DNA of 64,000 bases. Origin: Kondoa malvinella. Its lineage: Eukaryota; Basidiomycota; Agaricostilbomycetes; Agaricostilbales; Kondoaceae. The DNA is taken from contig BCIM01000002.1 of the NCBI GenBank assembly GCA_039545315.1, positions 89,369-153,368 of the forward strand, given 5' to 3'. A model generated the notes under the pieces. It saw only the letters and a list, made by a program, of their open reading frames with translations, ran no database searches and was not told where the DNA came from. Every line of letters begins with the position of its first letter. The first letter of the stretch is position 1. This document shows positions 24,094-35,657 of this stretch, piece after piece. The translations under genes and the position numbers were made by a program.

Positions 24094-27058
24094 ATGGCGG
24101 CTTATACGCTCGAACAACTCGTCGAGATTGTAGCAGACGACGTTAAAGCAAGGAAAGCACTTGAAAAGCATCCCAACAGCTTGGAAGCAGCCATAGACTA
24201 TGTCTTTACTGCGCCAGAGTCTGATTTCCAGGAAGAGCCAATGCCTGCATTGTTGCTTCCACCTCAAGACCTGTCTTCTGTCAATGGCGCTCCTCCCTTT
24301 GGTGCCCATACGCCTAGCACTACTGAACTGCCTCCTTATACGAGTGCCGATCTTTGGAAGAGCATACCTGCGTCTCAAGCTCAACATGCATCTGGAACAG
24401 AGTGGGCGCACAACGAGAATGTCAACCCTACCACTTCGCCTTACTTTCAAGCTCCTGCTGGTATTAACATCCCTATCCAGCCAAGCTCTTCTGTAAGCAA
24501 TCAAGCTTTTGGTCCGCATCGACCCACTAGTCCTCCGCCTTCTCGACCTGTCGTACACACAGTAGAAGACGACGATGACGAGATCGCCAGAGCTATCGAG
24601 GCTTCTTTAATAGACCAAGGTGGTCAGACAGCTACTGCGGGCTGGTCTGCAAAATCTGGATCATGGCAACATAACGATGTCGACATGTCTTCAACTGACA
24701 AATCTTCCAGTAACAAGTCCGTCGTGCTTAAAGAGCCTACGGCGAAGGATCAAGAAGATCCAGAACTCGCTTGGGCGCTGAATGACTCGCTAACCACTAC
24801 ATCGACTCGAGCTCCTTCACCTGTCCCGCAAAAGGCTTTTGAAGACGAGTTGACACCAATGGATCAACTGAGAGCTCAAGAAGTTGGCGCGCCTGTTGTA
24901 CTACGAGTCACTTCTCCTTTCCTTGGCGCTCTGCCTGCCCTTTTACAAGCACTGTATGCAAGCAAACCTTTCCGAAATGCCTTGCTCGCGATGGCTCTGC
25001 CACAACCAGCTTTCGACTTTGACTTTACCTATCAAGCGTATTGGCACGGCGAGAGTACTTGGGCAGTACCAGAGCAAGCTACTCAACTGGATCAAAACGT
25101 CTGCATACTCGCTGCTCTTCAGCGCTTATTTGTCTTCATGACCTATACGAAGCGGAAAATCATCAATGTTCAAGATATCGTTGTTGCGCTGCAGATTAAG
25201 CCTGATCATTCCATGATGCGCGAGCCTGTCCTTTTCTCCCGTAGTACGTCCACTCGTCTCAGTTCATTAGGAAAATACTGACTTCCATGCAGATCAAATC
25301 GATAGAATTCTTCTGGCGTGGAAACATGTCTCTGAGCACCTACGCACTTTCAACCCTACCGAAGCAGATGAAGAAATTTACCAAGCCCGTCTAAGAGTCT
25401 GCGTTCCGTCCGGTATCGAATGGTCCTACGATTCAGAAGTACCGGCCTATTCCAGTGATGTTCAGACTCTTCCAGTACTTGTTTCACCGCCAGATCGAAA
25501 CGACCTTCATTCATCTTTGGCCGGAAGTATAGGTCACAGCGCGGAAAAAAAGACTTTACAACTATTGGATCGCAAACCTGCCATGTTGGTCCTTTGTCCT
25601 TATAGGGAAGCCTGGGGCGAGAAGGACTTGGAGAACTTTGGTTCGGGAATAGGCAGGAAAATCTTTCGGTTTGAGGAAAAGATTTGGGTGGATCGTTATG
25701 AGGTTAGGAGAAAGGACGAGATTCTGGTCGTGAGGCAGAAAGAGGGGGAGCTGTTGGAGAAGAAGCGTGGGCTGGAGGAGAAGAAGGCTTTGTTGAGCGT
25801 GCATCAGGTTTGTCTGATTGCATGTGCTGTTTATCTGAGCTAATAATTATGCAGGGCAAAGACATGTTTGAAACGATGCGCAGCACTATTGCCTATTATG
25901 AGAAGATTGCCAGGCCACAAGATGAAGAACATGGCAAGAAACAAGAAGCGATGAAGCTCAAATTGCAAAAGATCCTCAGTCTGATGCAGGTTGAAGTAGA
26001 CAGTGAGTCAGACTGAAAACGTCGTAACTCTGTCTGATGTAGAACGCAGGCATCAACGAGCAACTCTCACAGATCAACAACGAACTTGGCGGTCTCTTTG
26101 AAGCAGATGAGTGGAAGCAGTCGCCTCCGTACGAACTCAGCGCCGTCACTATGTACGATGGGATACCTGGCAAGCAACACGTCTTTGCCTACATCAACGC
26201 AGATGATGGACAGTGGTACAAGGCAACCAACGACAACAAGACCGAAGTAGTGCGTACTTGCAATGATGCTGTGGACCTTGCTGATCGAGGAGCAATAGTC
26301 TTCCCTTGAAGCTTTACAGTCCGATGCTTCTGGGTTGCACATGCGATCCGGTGCTTACACCTTGATCTATACCTGTCAACAAGATGGCCAGCCTGGATCA
26401 AGCGGTCCTGTAGCTCAAACATTGCTAGTGAGCTTTTTCAAACGCTACACCGGACCATGCTGATCAATGTTATTAGGATGCAATCAACTTGGACAATCAC
26501 TCGTTCAAAGCACTCTACCCGGACGAGCTCACTGAGAATTGGAATCTTCCCGCTTTGCCCGAGAACGCTGGTGATACGACCATCACACCGATGCAGATGG
26601 ACGAGCAAGTTCACTTTACCGATGTCTCCGACGATGAACCTTCAGCCGTCGACATCCACCTAGAAGAACCAAATACATTAGAAGCGCAGATGGCTGCTAT
26701 CTTACCTCAAGCTTCTGCATCAGTTGCCTCTTCGGATCTAGTTGGGGCTTCCGATCCAGCCTTAATCACAAAAGCTTCGAATCCGCCCAAAGACATTATG
26801 GACGCGCCGAATGCAGTGCTCGAGTCTATCATGAGTCCAATTGTACCTGCGGCAGCACCTGAAGCTTCGACCTCTGCTTATCGCTCACCCTCAATACAAC
26901 CTTCGTCGCCAGACAAACCAACTTCTCCGCTGCAACAGTCTGCTTCTGGGCTTTCGCCATACCTCAATTCAAGCAAAGCGCAATCGCCTGTTCTGGTCGC
27001 CGACGACAGTACCGATGATGAGATTGAATTCACTGGCGAGAAGCCCGGCAATCCTTCA
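24094..27058 (+). CDS. USP25/28-like protein, catalytic Cys apparently missing (5' part of fused frame)
   Basis: The N terminus is UBA-like ('LEQLVEIVADDVKARKALEK', residues 6-42). Two ubiquitin-interacting motifs follow: 'DEIARAIEASL' near residue 162 and 'PELAWALNDSL' near 225. A USP-type fold comes next. The His box is present ('GIPGKQHVFAYI', then 'GQWYKATNDNKTEV'), but the Cys box, normally G-N-T-C-Y/W-x-N/S, reads 'VVLRVTSPFLGALPALLQAL' (residues 266-285) and contains no Cys. Deubiquitinase activity is therefore unlikely and ubiquitin binding more likely. Introns start near 25243, 25808, 26003, 26250 and 26430. The last exon continues through a disordered Ser/Pro-rich region without a stop into the PDCD2 domain; the split at 27059 is only for description. 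It could also have two transcripts. Confidence 0.7.
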
Positions 27059-27076
27059 ATGCGGCTGCGAGGTGGG
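27059..27076 (+). other. Ubiquitin-tail-like MRLRGG junction
   Basis: The six codons ATG CGG CTG CGA GGT GGG encode M-R-L-R-G-G at the boundary between the disordered tail of the USP-like part and the acidic leader of the PDCD2 part. RLRGG equals the last five residues of mature ubiquitin. No ubiquitin fold precedes it. The ATG could also be a separate start for PDCD2, but its -3 base is T, a weak context. Confidence 0.6.
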
Positions 27077-28768
27077 CACGACCCTGAGGTGGCCAGTGAT
27101 GATGATTCCGATGCTCACAGCGATGCATCATCAGGCAATGTCTACCTTGGGACTCTCGAACCTCTTGAAGAGTACAATGTCTGGACTTTACAAGGACTCG
27201 TTGGTGGCCGTCCGTTCTGGGTCAACCCTGTCTGGCCTCTCTCAAAAGAAGAATTGATTTGTGGCCACTGTATGCGCGAAGATGCCATGCGCCTGCTGCT
27301 AGAAGTCGGTCTTGTCATTATGCAGTCGCACACTACTGATCTGTTGCTTCAGCTCTCGGCGGCGCCCGACGATGACGATGATGCATTCATTCGTTACCTA
27401 TACGTGTTCACCTGCACGTCTGCCAAGTGCTTAGAGAAAGCGCCGACCAAGTCGTACGTTGACTGGAAGCAAGACTGTGGATTATGCTGACTGAGGTCTG
27501 AGCAGGATTCGAGTGTTTCGAATGCAACTTCCCAAGGCCAACAATTATCATCCCTTGGATCCTCACAAGGCGTCAAACAAAGAGTTGGCAGAGCATGAGA
27601 CTGCTCTGAAGAGCGCTCGAGACTTCTTTGATGATGCCGGTCAGTCTTTGTCCTCAACATATGGATTACCAAGCTGATCGCTATACGAGCAGAAAAGCAT
27701 TTGTGTCCTGTTTGTCGTTTGATGGGCACTGTCCTCTGCAGTGGGTGTAGAAGGCAAAACTACTGCGGCAAGGCACATCAGAAGCTCGCATGGAAGTCTC
27801 ACAAAGCTCAGTGCAAGAGCAGTCGTCCGGAAGATGGTCTAGACTTCTTTGATCATCCAGAACTTCCCGAAAGTGTCTTGCGTGCTGCCGTTTGGCCTGC
27901 TTATCATGTGGCATCGCAAGATGAGCCTTCGAGCGTGCCTGCGAAAAGAAAGCGTACAGCCAGCAACGCAAGTGGAAGAGAGAATGTGAGGGAAGGCAAG
28001 AAGAATGGGAAAGCTGGAACAACGGACGTCGATAGGAAGCAGGCCAGAGAAAGCGGGCAAGAGGTCAAAGAGGATGATTCCGAAGACGAGCTGGCCGGGA
28101 AGAACAGCCCTCTGGTCATATCTGCAGCAGAGCCGCTCGACTCAGCCGACACGCAAGAGCCAGAGACGCAAACCGCTGTCGACGGATGTTTCCTGGATTT
28201 TGTCGACCGTGTGAACCGTCGACCTAATCAAGTTCTGAGGTAAGTTGAGCGCATTTACAAACTTCCTCAGCTCAATCTCATGCTATCTAGGTACTATCGC
28301 ATCAATCCAGCGGGAGAAGGAGACGATCAGCCTATTTGGCCCTCTGCGAAAGGCCAGAATCCGCCCTTGAAAGATGTACCTGCGTGCGAGAATTGTGGCG
28401 CTTCAAGAACGGCAGAGCTGCAAGTGAGTCCATGATAACGCCTAAGCGATCCTGTGCTAATCTGTCCAGATCATGCCCGCTGTCTTGACCAGTCTGGACA
28501 TTGACGACACACGACCAGACAGCTTTGACTTTGGCACGATAGTGATCTACACTGTAAGCTATCGCATCTTGTGTCTCTTGAAACGATGCTTATCCCTTTA
28601 CAGTGCAGCAGAAACTGCCTCTGGCCTGTGCCGCCAGATGCGGAATGGCGATTCGCTGCCACTGCAGGTACTTGGCAACCCAACTATGGATGGGCAAGAG
28701 AAGCAGCTGTCTGCCAGATGAACGATGATGAAGAGCTGAATCTCGGGCAGGCGGTTAGACGTTCATGA
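27059..28768 (+). CDS. PDCD2/Tsr4-family ribosome-assembly chaperone with MYND finger (3' part of fused frame)
   Basis: PDCD2/Tsr4 proteins bind nascent ribosomal protein uS5 (Rps2) and escort it into 40S assembly. The N-terminal half has 'VYLGTLEPLEEYNVW', 'GLVGGRPFWVNPVWPL' and 'ELICGHC', and the YVFTC-TSAKC pair. A MYND zinc finger follows ('CPVCRLMGTVLCSGCRRQNY', then Cys-Gly-Lys-His and C-terminal His/Cys), as in animal PDCD2. The conserved C-terminal block includes 'YYRINPAGEGDDQPIWPSA', 'CENCGASRTAELQIMP' and 'DFGTIVIYTCSRNCLWP'. The stop is at 28766-28768. Introns lie near 27455-27507, 27641-27695, 28241-28292, 28423-28470 and 28553-28603. Upstream there is no in-frame stop, so the simplest model is a fusion with the USP-like part, about 1,400 residues in all. 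Confidence 0.85.
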
Positions 28769-28960
28769 GCTAGAAATGCATCTTTACCCCACAACGAGCA
28801 TGTCGAGACGAGACCGCGATGCAGCACTGGCAAGACAGGGCTGGTATCACCATGGGGCTTCTCACAAGGACAAGTCTGGAGACGTGCGCGCCTTCCACGT
28901 CTGTGCGGAAAACGGTCTAAATGTCATGTCTGCTTGCAGATCAGGCCCGCTGCTGAACTT

Positions 28961-30882
28961 ATGGACCTGCCTTGGGAGCTGCTGCAGCAAATACTGCACA
29001 TCTTTCATCAAGATGCTCTCGAATCGGTCGACAGCATTACTGGCAAGCGAGGTTTCGGCGCTACCACAGACCTCTGCAATATCGCATTGCTGCACTCAAA
29101 GCTCAGTGCTATCGCTCGGCCTATGCTCTACGAACATGTTTGCTTGGGCGACAAAATCAGATATGAACGATACGCTGCGACTTTACAAGGCTTCGAAGAC
29201 CAGATGCTCATGTGCATTATGGACTGCTTCAATCCTCTTGCGCGTCTGAAACGTCTTGAGCTAGTCGGTATGGGCAAGCACAAGGGTAGGCTACTCGCGC
29301 ACTATCCCAATGTCGTCTTGACTTGGTTATGGCAGATTCCGAATACGACACGCTCTTTCGCATCATTGGCGGCCATCTGGATCATTCAATCTACTTGAAG
29401 ATCGATTATGGCGCTATGCTGTGGTGGGAACGCTCAATCACCTACTATCTGACTCTTGAAGAGCAAGATCCGACCCGCGAAAAGAGATACTCGGATCTTC
29501 AAGTGCATGAATTGGATGTTGATTACTGGCATTCGACCTCCGGCGAACAGCCTGGTCATGCTCTTCGTCAAGTTAGTCCTAGCTTAAGCCAATGCTCGAA
29601 GATTCTGACCAGCATACTATACTAGGTCGACTGGATTTGTCTGACGGAGATTTGCTCGCGTATTGAGCCTTTACGTAAAGTCAGGCTGTCGTACTGCATG
29701 CTAGCTGGGGAGCCAGCTCAATCAGCCAGAAGGTTATCAAAGTGTCCGCATGTACGCGAGCTTGTGATTGATCGAGCTTGGTGGGTCGGTAAGTTCATTC
29801 TCCTGCGAAACCATCCCATCCTTGAGCAACAATTCAGCGGGTGTCAGCCGTACTGTAGCTTTTGCTATGCCCCAGGTAAACCATAGTCAGATAACCGTTA
29901 CACGCAGCTGAGACTTGCTCACAGATCACTCGCATTATGTACGATGGCAGTAAGTATCAATTCACAGTCCAGTTGTAGTTGCTGACTGGCGATCAGTCGG
30001 GAACAAGGAGGCATCCATGTTTGATTGTAAGTGATCGAGGCATTTCTCTCGTCCGAACACAAGGCTGAAGCTCCACCAGTGCTTGGTGGAAACTATGAAG
30101 CCCCGAGACCGGATGGAAAAGCGCGCAAGTTGGTAGTTTATGGTTTCGGACACAATTTGACCGCTTTGTCGTAAGTCTTTAGCTTGCTTAAAGCAGCAAA
30201 GACTGAAATCATCCAGAATTCTGTGGTCACGCGAGATTTGGAATGGCTAGTACGCTTGCACACCCTTTTAAGTGCGTCAAGGCTGACCATATTGCAGTGT
30301 GCATCTCAAATCTAACCTCATTACGAACGCGTACGGCTATCCCGCTTCAAAGCGATCAAACTCATTATAATGTCTAGTCTGGTTGCATGCCCGAATCTGT
30401 GGCATGTCGTCCTCGATCAAGTCAACGCTTGGGAACAAGATCGCGACCACTCCAGGCATTTTTCACCATCACCAATTTTCAGCATCGCCAAATCAGTGAG
30501 GACTGTTGAACTGCGGATGTGCACCAAGAAGACAATCAAAGATCTTCTCACTGCATGCGCAAAATGGCGCGATCTTAGGCAACTAAGCATCGAGATGGAA
30601 GACATGGGGGAAGACGGATGGAAAGCGCCGACCTTCGTGTTTAACTCTAACACGCTTGCACTGGCGTTGACTAGTCGGCGAGCTACTGTGTGGATGGGCG
30701 CATGGTATGGGTGTGCTCCTCTTCGATCACTGCACGCTAGCATGCGCTTATGCCGAGTTACTAGGTCTGAGGAATGGCCTCGAGTCAAGGAATCGGACGA
30801 ACATCGGCATCAACAGGAGCTGGAAGCATACGGCTACATGCAACCCCGAGATGGATTGGACATACCGGGGCTGAGACGATAG
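28961..30882 (+). CDS. F-box protein
   Basis: 'MDLPWELLQQILHIFHQDAL' with 'LCNIALLHSKLSAIARPMLY' is an F-box, so the product is a candidate Skp1-binding SCF substrate receptor. The start is ATG 28961, the first Met of the domain; the open frame before it has no ATG. The remainder is divergent and leucine-rich ('LKRLELVGMGKHK', 'LQVHELDVDYWHS', 'LRKVRLSYCMLAGEP', 'CPHVRELVIDRAWWV'), ending with 'RDGLDIPGLRR'. Many short introns break the frame, for example at about 29286-29334 and 29574-29626, plus several small exons between 29790 and 30370. Those small exons are the least certain part. It does not resemble the F-box gene at 10182 beyond the domain. Confidence 0.65.
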
Positions 30883-31107
30883 TAGTGTATCCGCCTGCCC
30901 ATGCATGTGCTATTCCTAGACGAAATAATGGACCTAATTTCACTTCATTTCACAATTATGCACATCCCTACATACAATGCCCCTCAACAAGTCATGCTTT
31001 CGTGGAAGTGTCTGTCTCATCTGTCTCCTCTTGGGTACGAGCCATCGAGACGGCGACAGGCTGATGTGCACGTCCTCCATACCCGTCTTGCCAGCTGAGT
31101 CTAGTCG

Positions 31108-32387
31108 TCAAGAGCGGCCGAGCTTGCTGCATCTGCTTGATTCCGCTCTCAGCAGGAACAACTGGATTTCCTCCATTCTCGACGTCCCCGTTTCCGCTGC
31201 TGTGCGAGCGAGATTGAGTGAGCCAAGGATCTGCTTCGCCCCACGATCGAGCATCCAAACTGCTGATCGGGTCGCCCTTGCTGTTTGCAGTCTTCGGGTT
31301 CGTAGTAGGTGTAGCTGCCCCTGATCTTGACCGTCTATGATGCTCATCTTTCCGCCGCGACTGACCATTGAGTAGGTAGATAAAGGAAAAGACGTATAGG
31401 GATGGGATGAAGGCTGTCGAATTTTTTAGTAGGTCTCAACATAGATATCAAAAAGGACGAACGGAGAGTAGCGTTAAACATATTCCAGAGATAGTCTGTT
31501 TCGTATGTTGCACAGTAAATGACAGCTGTAATAGCTGTAAAGAGACACGGAAAGAATGCCGTCTGTAGACTGAGCCGCATCAGTGAGTTGAGTAGGTAGT
31601 CGGTGCTGCAAACTGAGTAAGTGTAAGTTAGGCGAAAGATTGGATAATCCTACTCGAGATTGAAACCCTTCCTAAGCTTGGCAAAGCGATAAGATGTGAT
31701 GGAAGTGATCATGATATCGGCTGTAAGCTGAGACCATAAGGTCACTTCCGTTGATATAAAGATCTGTACAAGCATTAGCCTGTATCATTCATTCATCCAA
31801 GTGCGCGACGCACCAAGCGCCTTTGATCTTGTCCTCTCCAGTAGAGCACAGCATCGACCGTTGTCCATATTGAGGCACCCCATGCAATCAATACTAGTCC
31901 ACCTATCAGCCCGGCAATCCAGGATTTCCTTCCAGTAATAGCATAACATCTAGCAGCAAATTATGAGCGACCTTGTTGCCCAAAGAAACTGCAGACGCAC
32001 CGAATAGCAAAGAAAGCTTGACAGATTGCGACGGGCGTTTGTATAGTCAGAGAAGATACGGCGTCCGCAAGAATGTAGGAATCGAGACTATCGGCGCTTC
32101 TATCTTGTAGAGTAAGGTAAAAACCCAATTCAGCGAAGTTGACTGCCGTGGATGCGATGTTGGTCAATAGCGCTGCGATGAGGAGGTATAATCCATTTCG
32201 TTTGAACACTATCTTCCTGCTGGTGAGCAGGGACAATCCTTGAATGGTCGCTCCGCCGCATAGTGCTAGTTGAATTGACCAGCCAACACAGCATGGCCAG
32301 AGGATTTGATTTGCCTGGTAACTTTTAGCACGTAGCGCTATCGATTAATACTGGACGTACTTGAGTTTGAGTGAGAATCTCGCTCAT
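31108..32387 (-). CDS. Polytopic membrane protein, unrecognised family
   Basis: The plausible start is ATG 32387 ('MSEILTQTQ'), followed after an intron by 'WPCCVGWSIQLALCGGATIQ'. At least four hydrophobic segments can be seen: 'LYLLIAALLTNIASTAVNF', the stretch around 'LADAVSSLTIQTPVAICQAF', the stretch near 31780-31930, and 'TAFFPCLFTAITAVIYCATY'. The layout and the FNATL-type end of the last helix recall the seven-helix integral membrane proteins common in basidiomycetes (DUF6534-like), but the match is loose. The hydrophilic C-terminal tail is placed only roughly, so the 3' end at 31108 is uncertain. It is convergent with the F-box gene. No function can be given. Confidence 0.4.
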
Positions 32388-33323
32388 GATGGAAAGAGCT
32401 ACGCTTGTAAGCTGCTAGAGCGTGGTATCATGGATCCGCTTATCGATGAATCTTTGAGGCAAAATAACAGAGAAGGAGAGCATGCTAGATGAAATCAAAA
32501 TAGAGTTGATCAAAAGGTCGGGAACAACAAGGTTGGAAAGTAGCCGGTAAACAATGCCAGTAATGCTGGTGACGGATCAAGTCATTTCGCTGGGCTGGGC
32601 TGGGCAGACGCGTTGGATTGCTGTGGAGCCGAGCGTAGGGTCGATTCATGGCTGGAGTAGCCGAGACGAGAGGACTGCAACGCGCATTGTGCTTGTCTGA
32701 CGGAAATGTTAAGCATCAAGCGCGTATAGCAACAACGTAAGGCCTTCCACCAATCGAGCGCGACAATGCCACAGTAGGCAGAAGGCGAATCGAAGTTGCT
32801 ATAGGCGGTGTTTCCAGCAGACCTGACTTCGAAGGGGAAATACGCGCGGCTAACGCGTAAGTTCATACGGTGCAAAGTGTGTCGAAGCCCGCGCGCAACA
32901 GGCATAAAGGAAGGGCCAGCATAGCATAGCAGTCGAAGTACAGTACGAATTGCGACAGCCGCACGTCCGATCGCCAAGTGACTCGAAAGCAGACCCAGAA
33001 AGAGTGAACGGAAAGCACTAGCGATGGAATGATAACAGAGCCAGTGTCACTGTGTGCTATATACTGTAGGCGGTACAGGAATAGCGTGCAAAAAGCTTTG
33101 ACGTGCGGAGGTGAGAATCCGACGCAGAGTCATTGGGGAACGAAGCGAGCGAGAAAAGCGCATAAACGCAGCGCACAGCGAATCGAGAGCACAACAGATC
33201 TTCGTAGAACAGCGCAAACAGCACAAAAAGATCGTACATAGCTAGGGAGGTAAGTTATCCGCCACTTTCCCGCGAGTTCGCATTGGCGACACGTCTTATC
33301 CTGCTTGCCGCTCATCCATCAAG
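32388..33323. promoter_or_regulatory. Divergent upstream region before PDI
   Basis: This long intergenic region of more than 900 bp has no convincing gene; the 131-codon minus-strand frame at 32582-32977 has no family motif. It contains the sequence TGACGTG at 33099-33105, about 220 bp before the PDI start, which resembles the core of unfolded-protein-response elements. That would suit a gene for an ER folding enzyme, but the match is short. Confidence 0.3.
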
Positions 33324-35427
33324 ATGAAATTTTCTCTTTTGACTCTGTCGCTGTTCTCGGCATCAGTGTTGGCCTCTGTAAGCCTGAATTCGCGCTTCAA
33401 AAGCTTCAAAAACGCGATATTCATGCTATCGTCGGGTTTTCAGGATGTCCTCGACTTGACAAAAGCCACTTTCCACAAGACTGTTGGGCCAGAGAGCTTG
33501 ATGCTCGTAGAGTGAGTTCCCGTTTGAAGATGTCGAGGGCATTAGTCACGCGTGCTGGAGCTTACACGTGTCACGTTCTATAGATTCTTTGGTCCGTTGG
33601 AATAGCGTATTGTATTCAGCATGAGCTGATGTACGTACCTTCACTGGACAGCACCCTGGTATGCGTTTTGTGTCGAATCATTGCAGACCCGCAGTATTGA
33701 CAATGTTTCGCACAGGTGTGGTCACTGCAAAGCTCTAGCGCCGCAGTACGAAGAGGCTGCTTCCATTCTCAAGCAGTCCGACATTAAAATCGCCAAAGTT
33801 GACTGCACGGCAGAGACCGAGCTGTGCTCAACTCACGGTATTCAAGGCTACCCGTATGTGGTTCGACTGGCTTGGAAGCTCGCTTCCTAAGTGTTCTCGG
33901 TCCTTTACAGTACACTGAAAGTCTTCCGATATGGAGACCCATCCGACTACACTGGCGCGAGGAAGACTGAAGGTATCGTCAGCTATATGAGAAAGTGAGT
34001 GGACTTGTGCTCCCGCCTAAAGCGTTTACCAATCAAGTATTCTCACAGACAAGCCCTTCCAGCCGTATCAGACTTGACAGCAGCGACTCACCCTGAATTT
34101 ACCAAGGCCGACAAAGTAGTTGTCGTTGCCTACCTCGAATCATCCGACACAACTAACAAGAAGACCTTTAACGACTTTGCTGAAGCTCACCGGGATGACT
34201 ACCTCTTTGGTCAGACCACAGACTCCGCTGCCATCGCAGCCGCTGGTGTCAACGTCCCTGCTCTTGTCCTCTACAAGACCTTTGACGAAGGCCGCAACGA
34301 CTACATTGGTTCATTCACCAACGAAGGCATTGCCGAATTCATCCGCGATCATGCTACTCCTCTTCTCGACGAAATCACTCCAGACAACTTTGCAACCTAC
34401 GCTGAAGCTGGTCTTCCTCTTGCTTACATCTTTATTGAAGCCGATGACCCACACCGTGAAGGCGTTGTAACTGCTTTGGAACCACTTGCCCGCAAGCACA
34501 AGAGCGACATCAACTTTGTTTGGATTGACGCTGCTAAATTCGCCGACCACGCAAAGAGCTTGAACCTGCCCGAGCCAAAGTGGCCTTCGTTCGCTATCCA
34601 GAACGTGGCTGAGAGTGAGTGGTCTTTACTTTTGACCAAGTCTATGCTCATATTGTTGTGTAGTGCTCAAATACCCGCTATCGCAGAACGAAGACGTCTC
34701 CGCGGAGGTTGTCGGTGATTTCGTCGCGCGTTTCCTCAAAGGCGAAGTCAAGCCTAGCGTCAAGTCCGAGCCCATCCCAGCCACCAACGACGAGGGCGTT
34801 TATGTGCTGGTTGCTGATTCTTTCGAAGATGCTGTAAAGGACAACTCTAAGGATATGCTTATTGAATGTGCGTATTTCGTTGCGGTCGGGGAATAAGGGC
34901 TGATGGCTGAGAAAGTTTATGCACCTTGGTGTGGTCACTGCAAGAAGTTGGCGCCTACTTGGGACACTCTTGGCGAGCGATACGCTGGTGTCAAGGTTCG
35001 TGAAGCATGCTTGTGTGCTGTTTTAACAGCTAAATAGCTTTTCGTGAACAGGACAAGATCATGATTGGCAAGTTTGACGCTCACAGCAACGATGTTCCTT
35101 CTGGATCTGGCATTGTGCGTTCTCGGTCCTAGTTTGCTCCTTTTCGGCAGCTGACCTGGGGTTGAACGGACAGAAAGTTGCTGGATTCCCAACAATCAAG
35201 TTCAGAGCCGCTGGTGCCAACGAATGGGTTGACTACGAAGGTGACCGCAGCGTGAGTCAATTCTCCAGCATAACGAGAAATTCGCTCAGATAACATCTCA
35301 GCTCGACTCATTCATTGAATACATTGAAAGCAACGCCAAGAACGATGTTCACCCTGATTCGAACTCTACCACCGAGGCGGAGAAGGAGATCAACGGTGAT
35401 GAGCACCACAAACGCGATGAGCTCTGA
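33324..35427 (+). CDS. PDI1: Protein disulfide isomerase
   Basis: This ER-lumen enzyme forms and rearranges disulfides in secretory proteins. A signal peptide ('[17 protein letters not shown]') is followed by four thioredoxin-like domains in the a-b-b'-a' order. The first active site is [14 protein letters not shown] and the second '[20 protein letters not shown]'. The middle b domains include '[20 protein letters not shown]'. The protein ends in an acidic tail and the ER-retrieval signal RDEL, with TGA at 35425-35427. The first active site is assembled from two micro-exons of 8 and 7 nt (listed separately). Further introns lie near 33856, 33995, 34616, 34867, 34997, 35113 and 35250. The length, about 500 residues, suits the family. 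The gene symbol follows yeast usage. Confidence 0.95.
33584..33591 (+). other. 8-nt micro-exon in PDI
   Basis: ATTCTTTG lies between a 72-nt intron (33512-33583, GTGAGT...CTATAG) and a 60-nt intron (33592-33651, GTCCGT...GGACAG). It completes Glu and supplies Phe-Phe and the first base of Ala in EFFAPWCGHC. Confidence 0.75.
33652..33658 (+). other. 7-nt micro-exon in PDI
   Basis: CACCCTG lies between the 60-nt intron and a 57-nt intron (33659-33715, GTATGC...GCACAG). It finishes Ala and supplies Pro and two bases of Trp. The next exon starts GTGTGGTCACTGC, giving Trp-Cys-Gly-His-Cys. Confidence 0.75.
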
Positions 35428-35657
35428 GGGAACTCATATGGGATTTTGGCCCTTTGGATCTGAAGGGCTTGAACTGCATTGTATCTTTTGCATGAATGGG
35501 AAAGCTATTATACACTGTCTGCTGCGTTGCTCCTATTCAGCCTCAATTGACCGACAGAGGTGGCAAGGCTGCTTCGGGCAATTTTCCGAAGCTCCCATCT
35601 CATCTTGACCTCGTTCCAAAGACCTTATATCGCATACTCCGAAACCATAGCAGAGTC

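Noticed and set aside
27059..27076. RLRGG as the end of a genuine ubiquitin-like domain
   Set aside because: The sequence before it is a disordered Ser/Pro/Asp-rich tail with no beta-grasp fold, so only the tail motif is reported.
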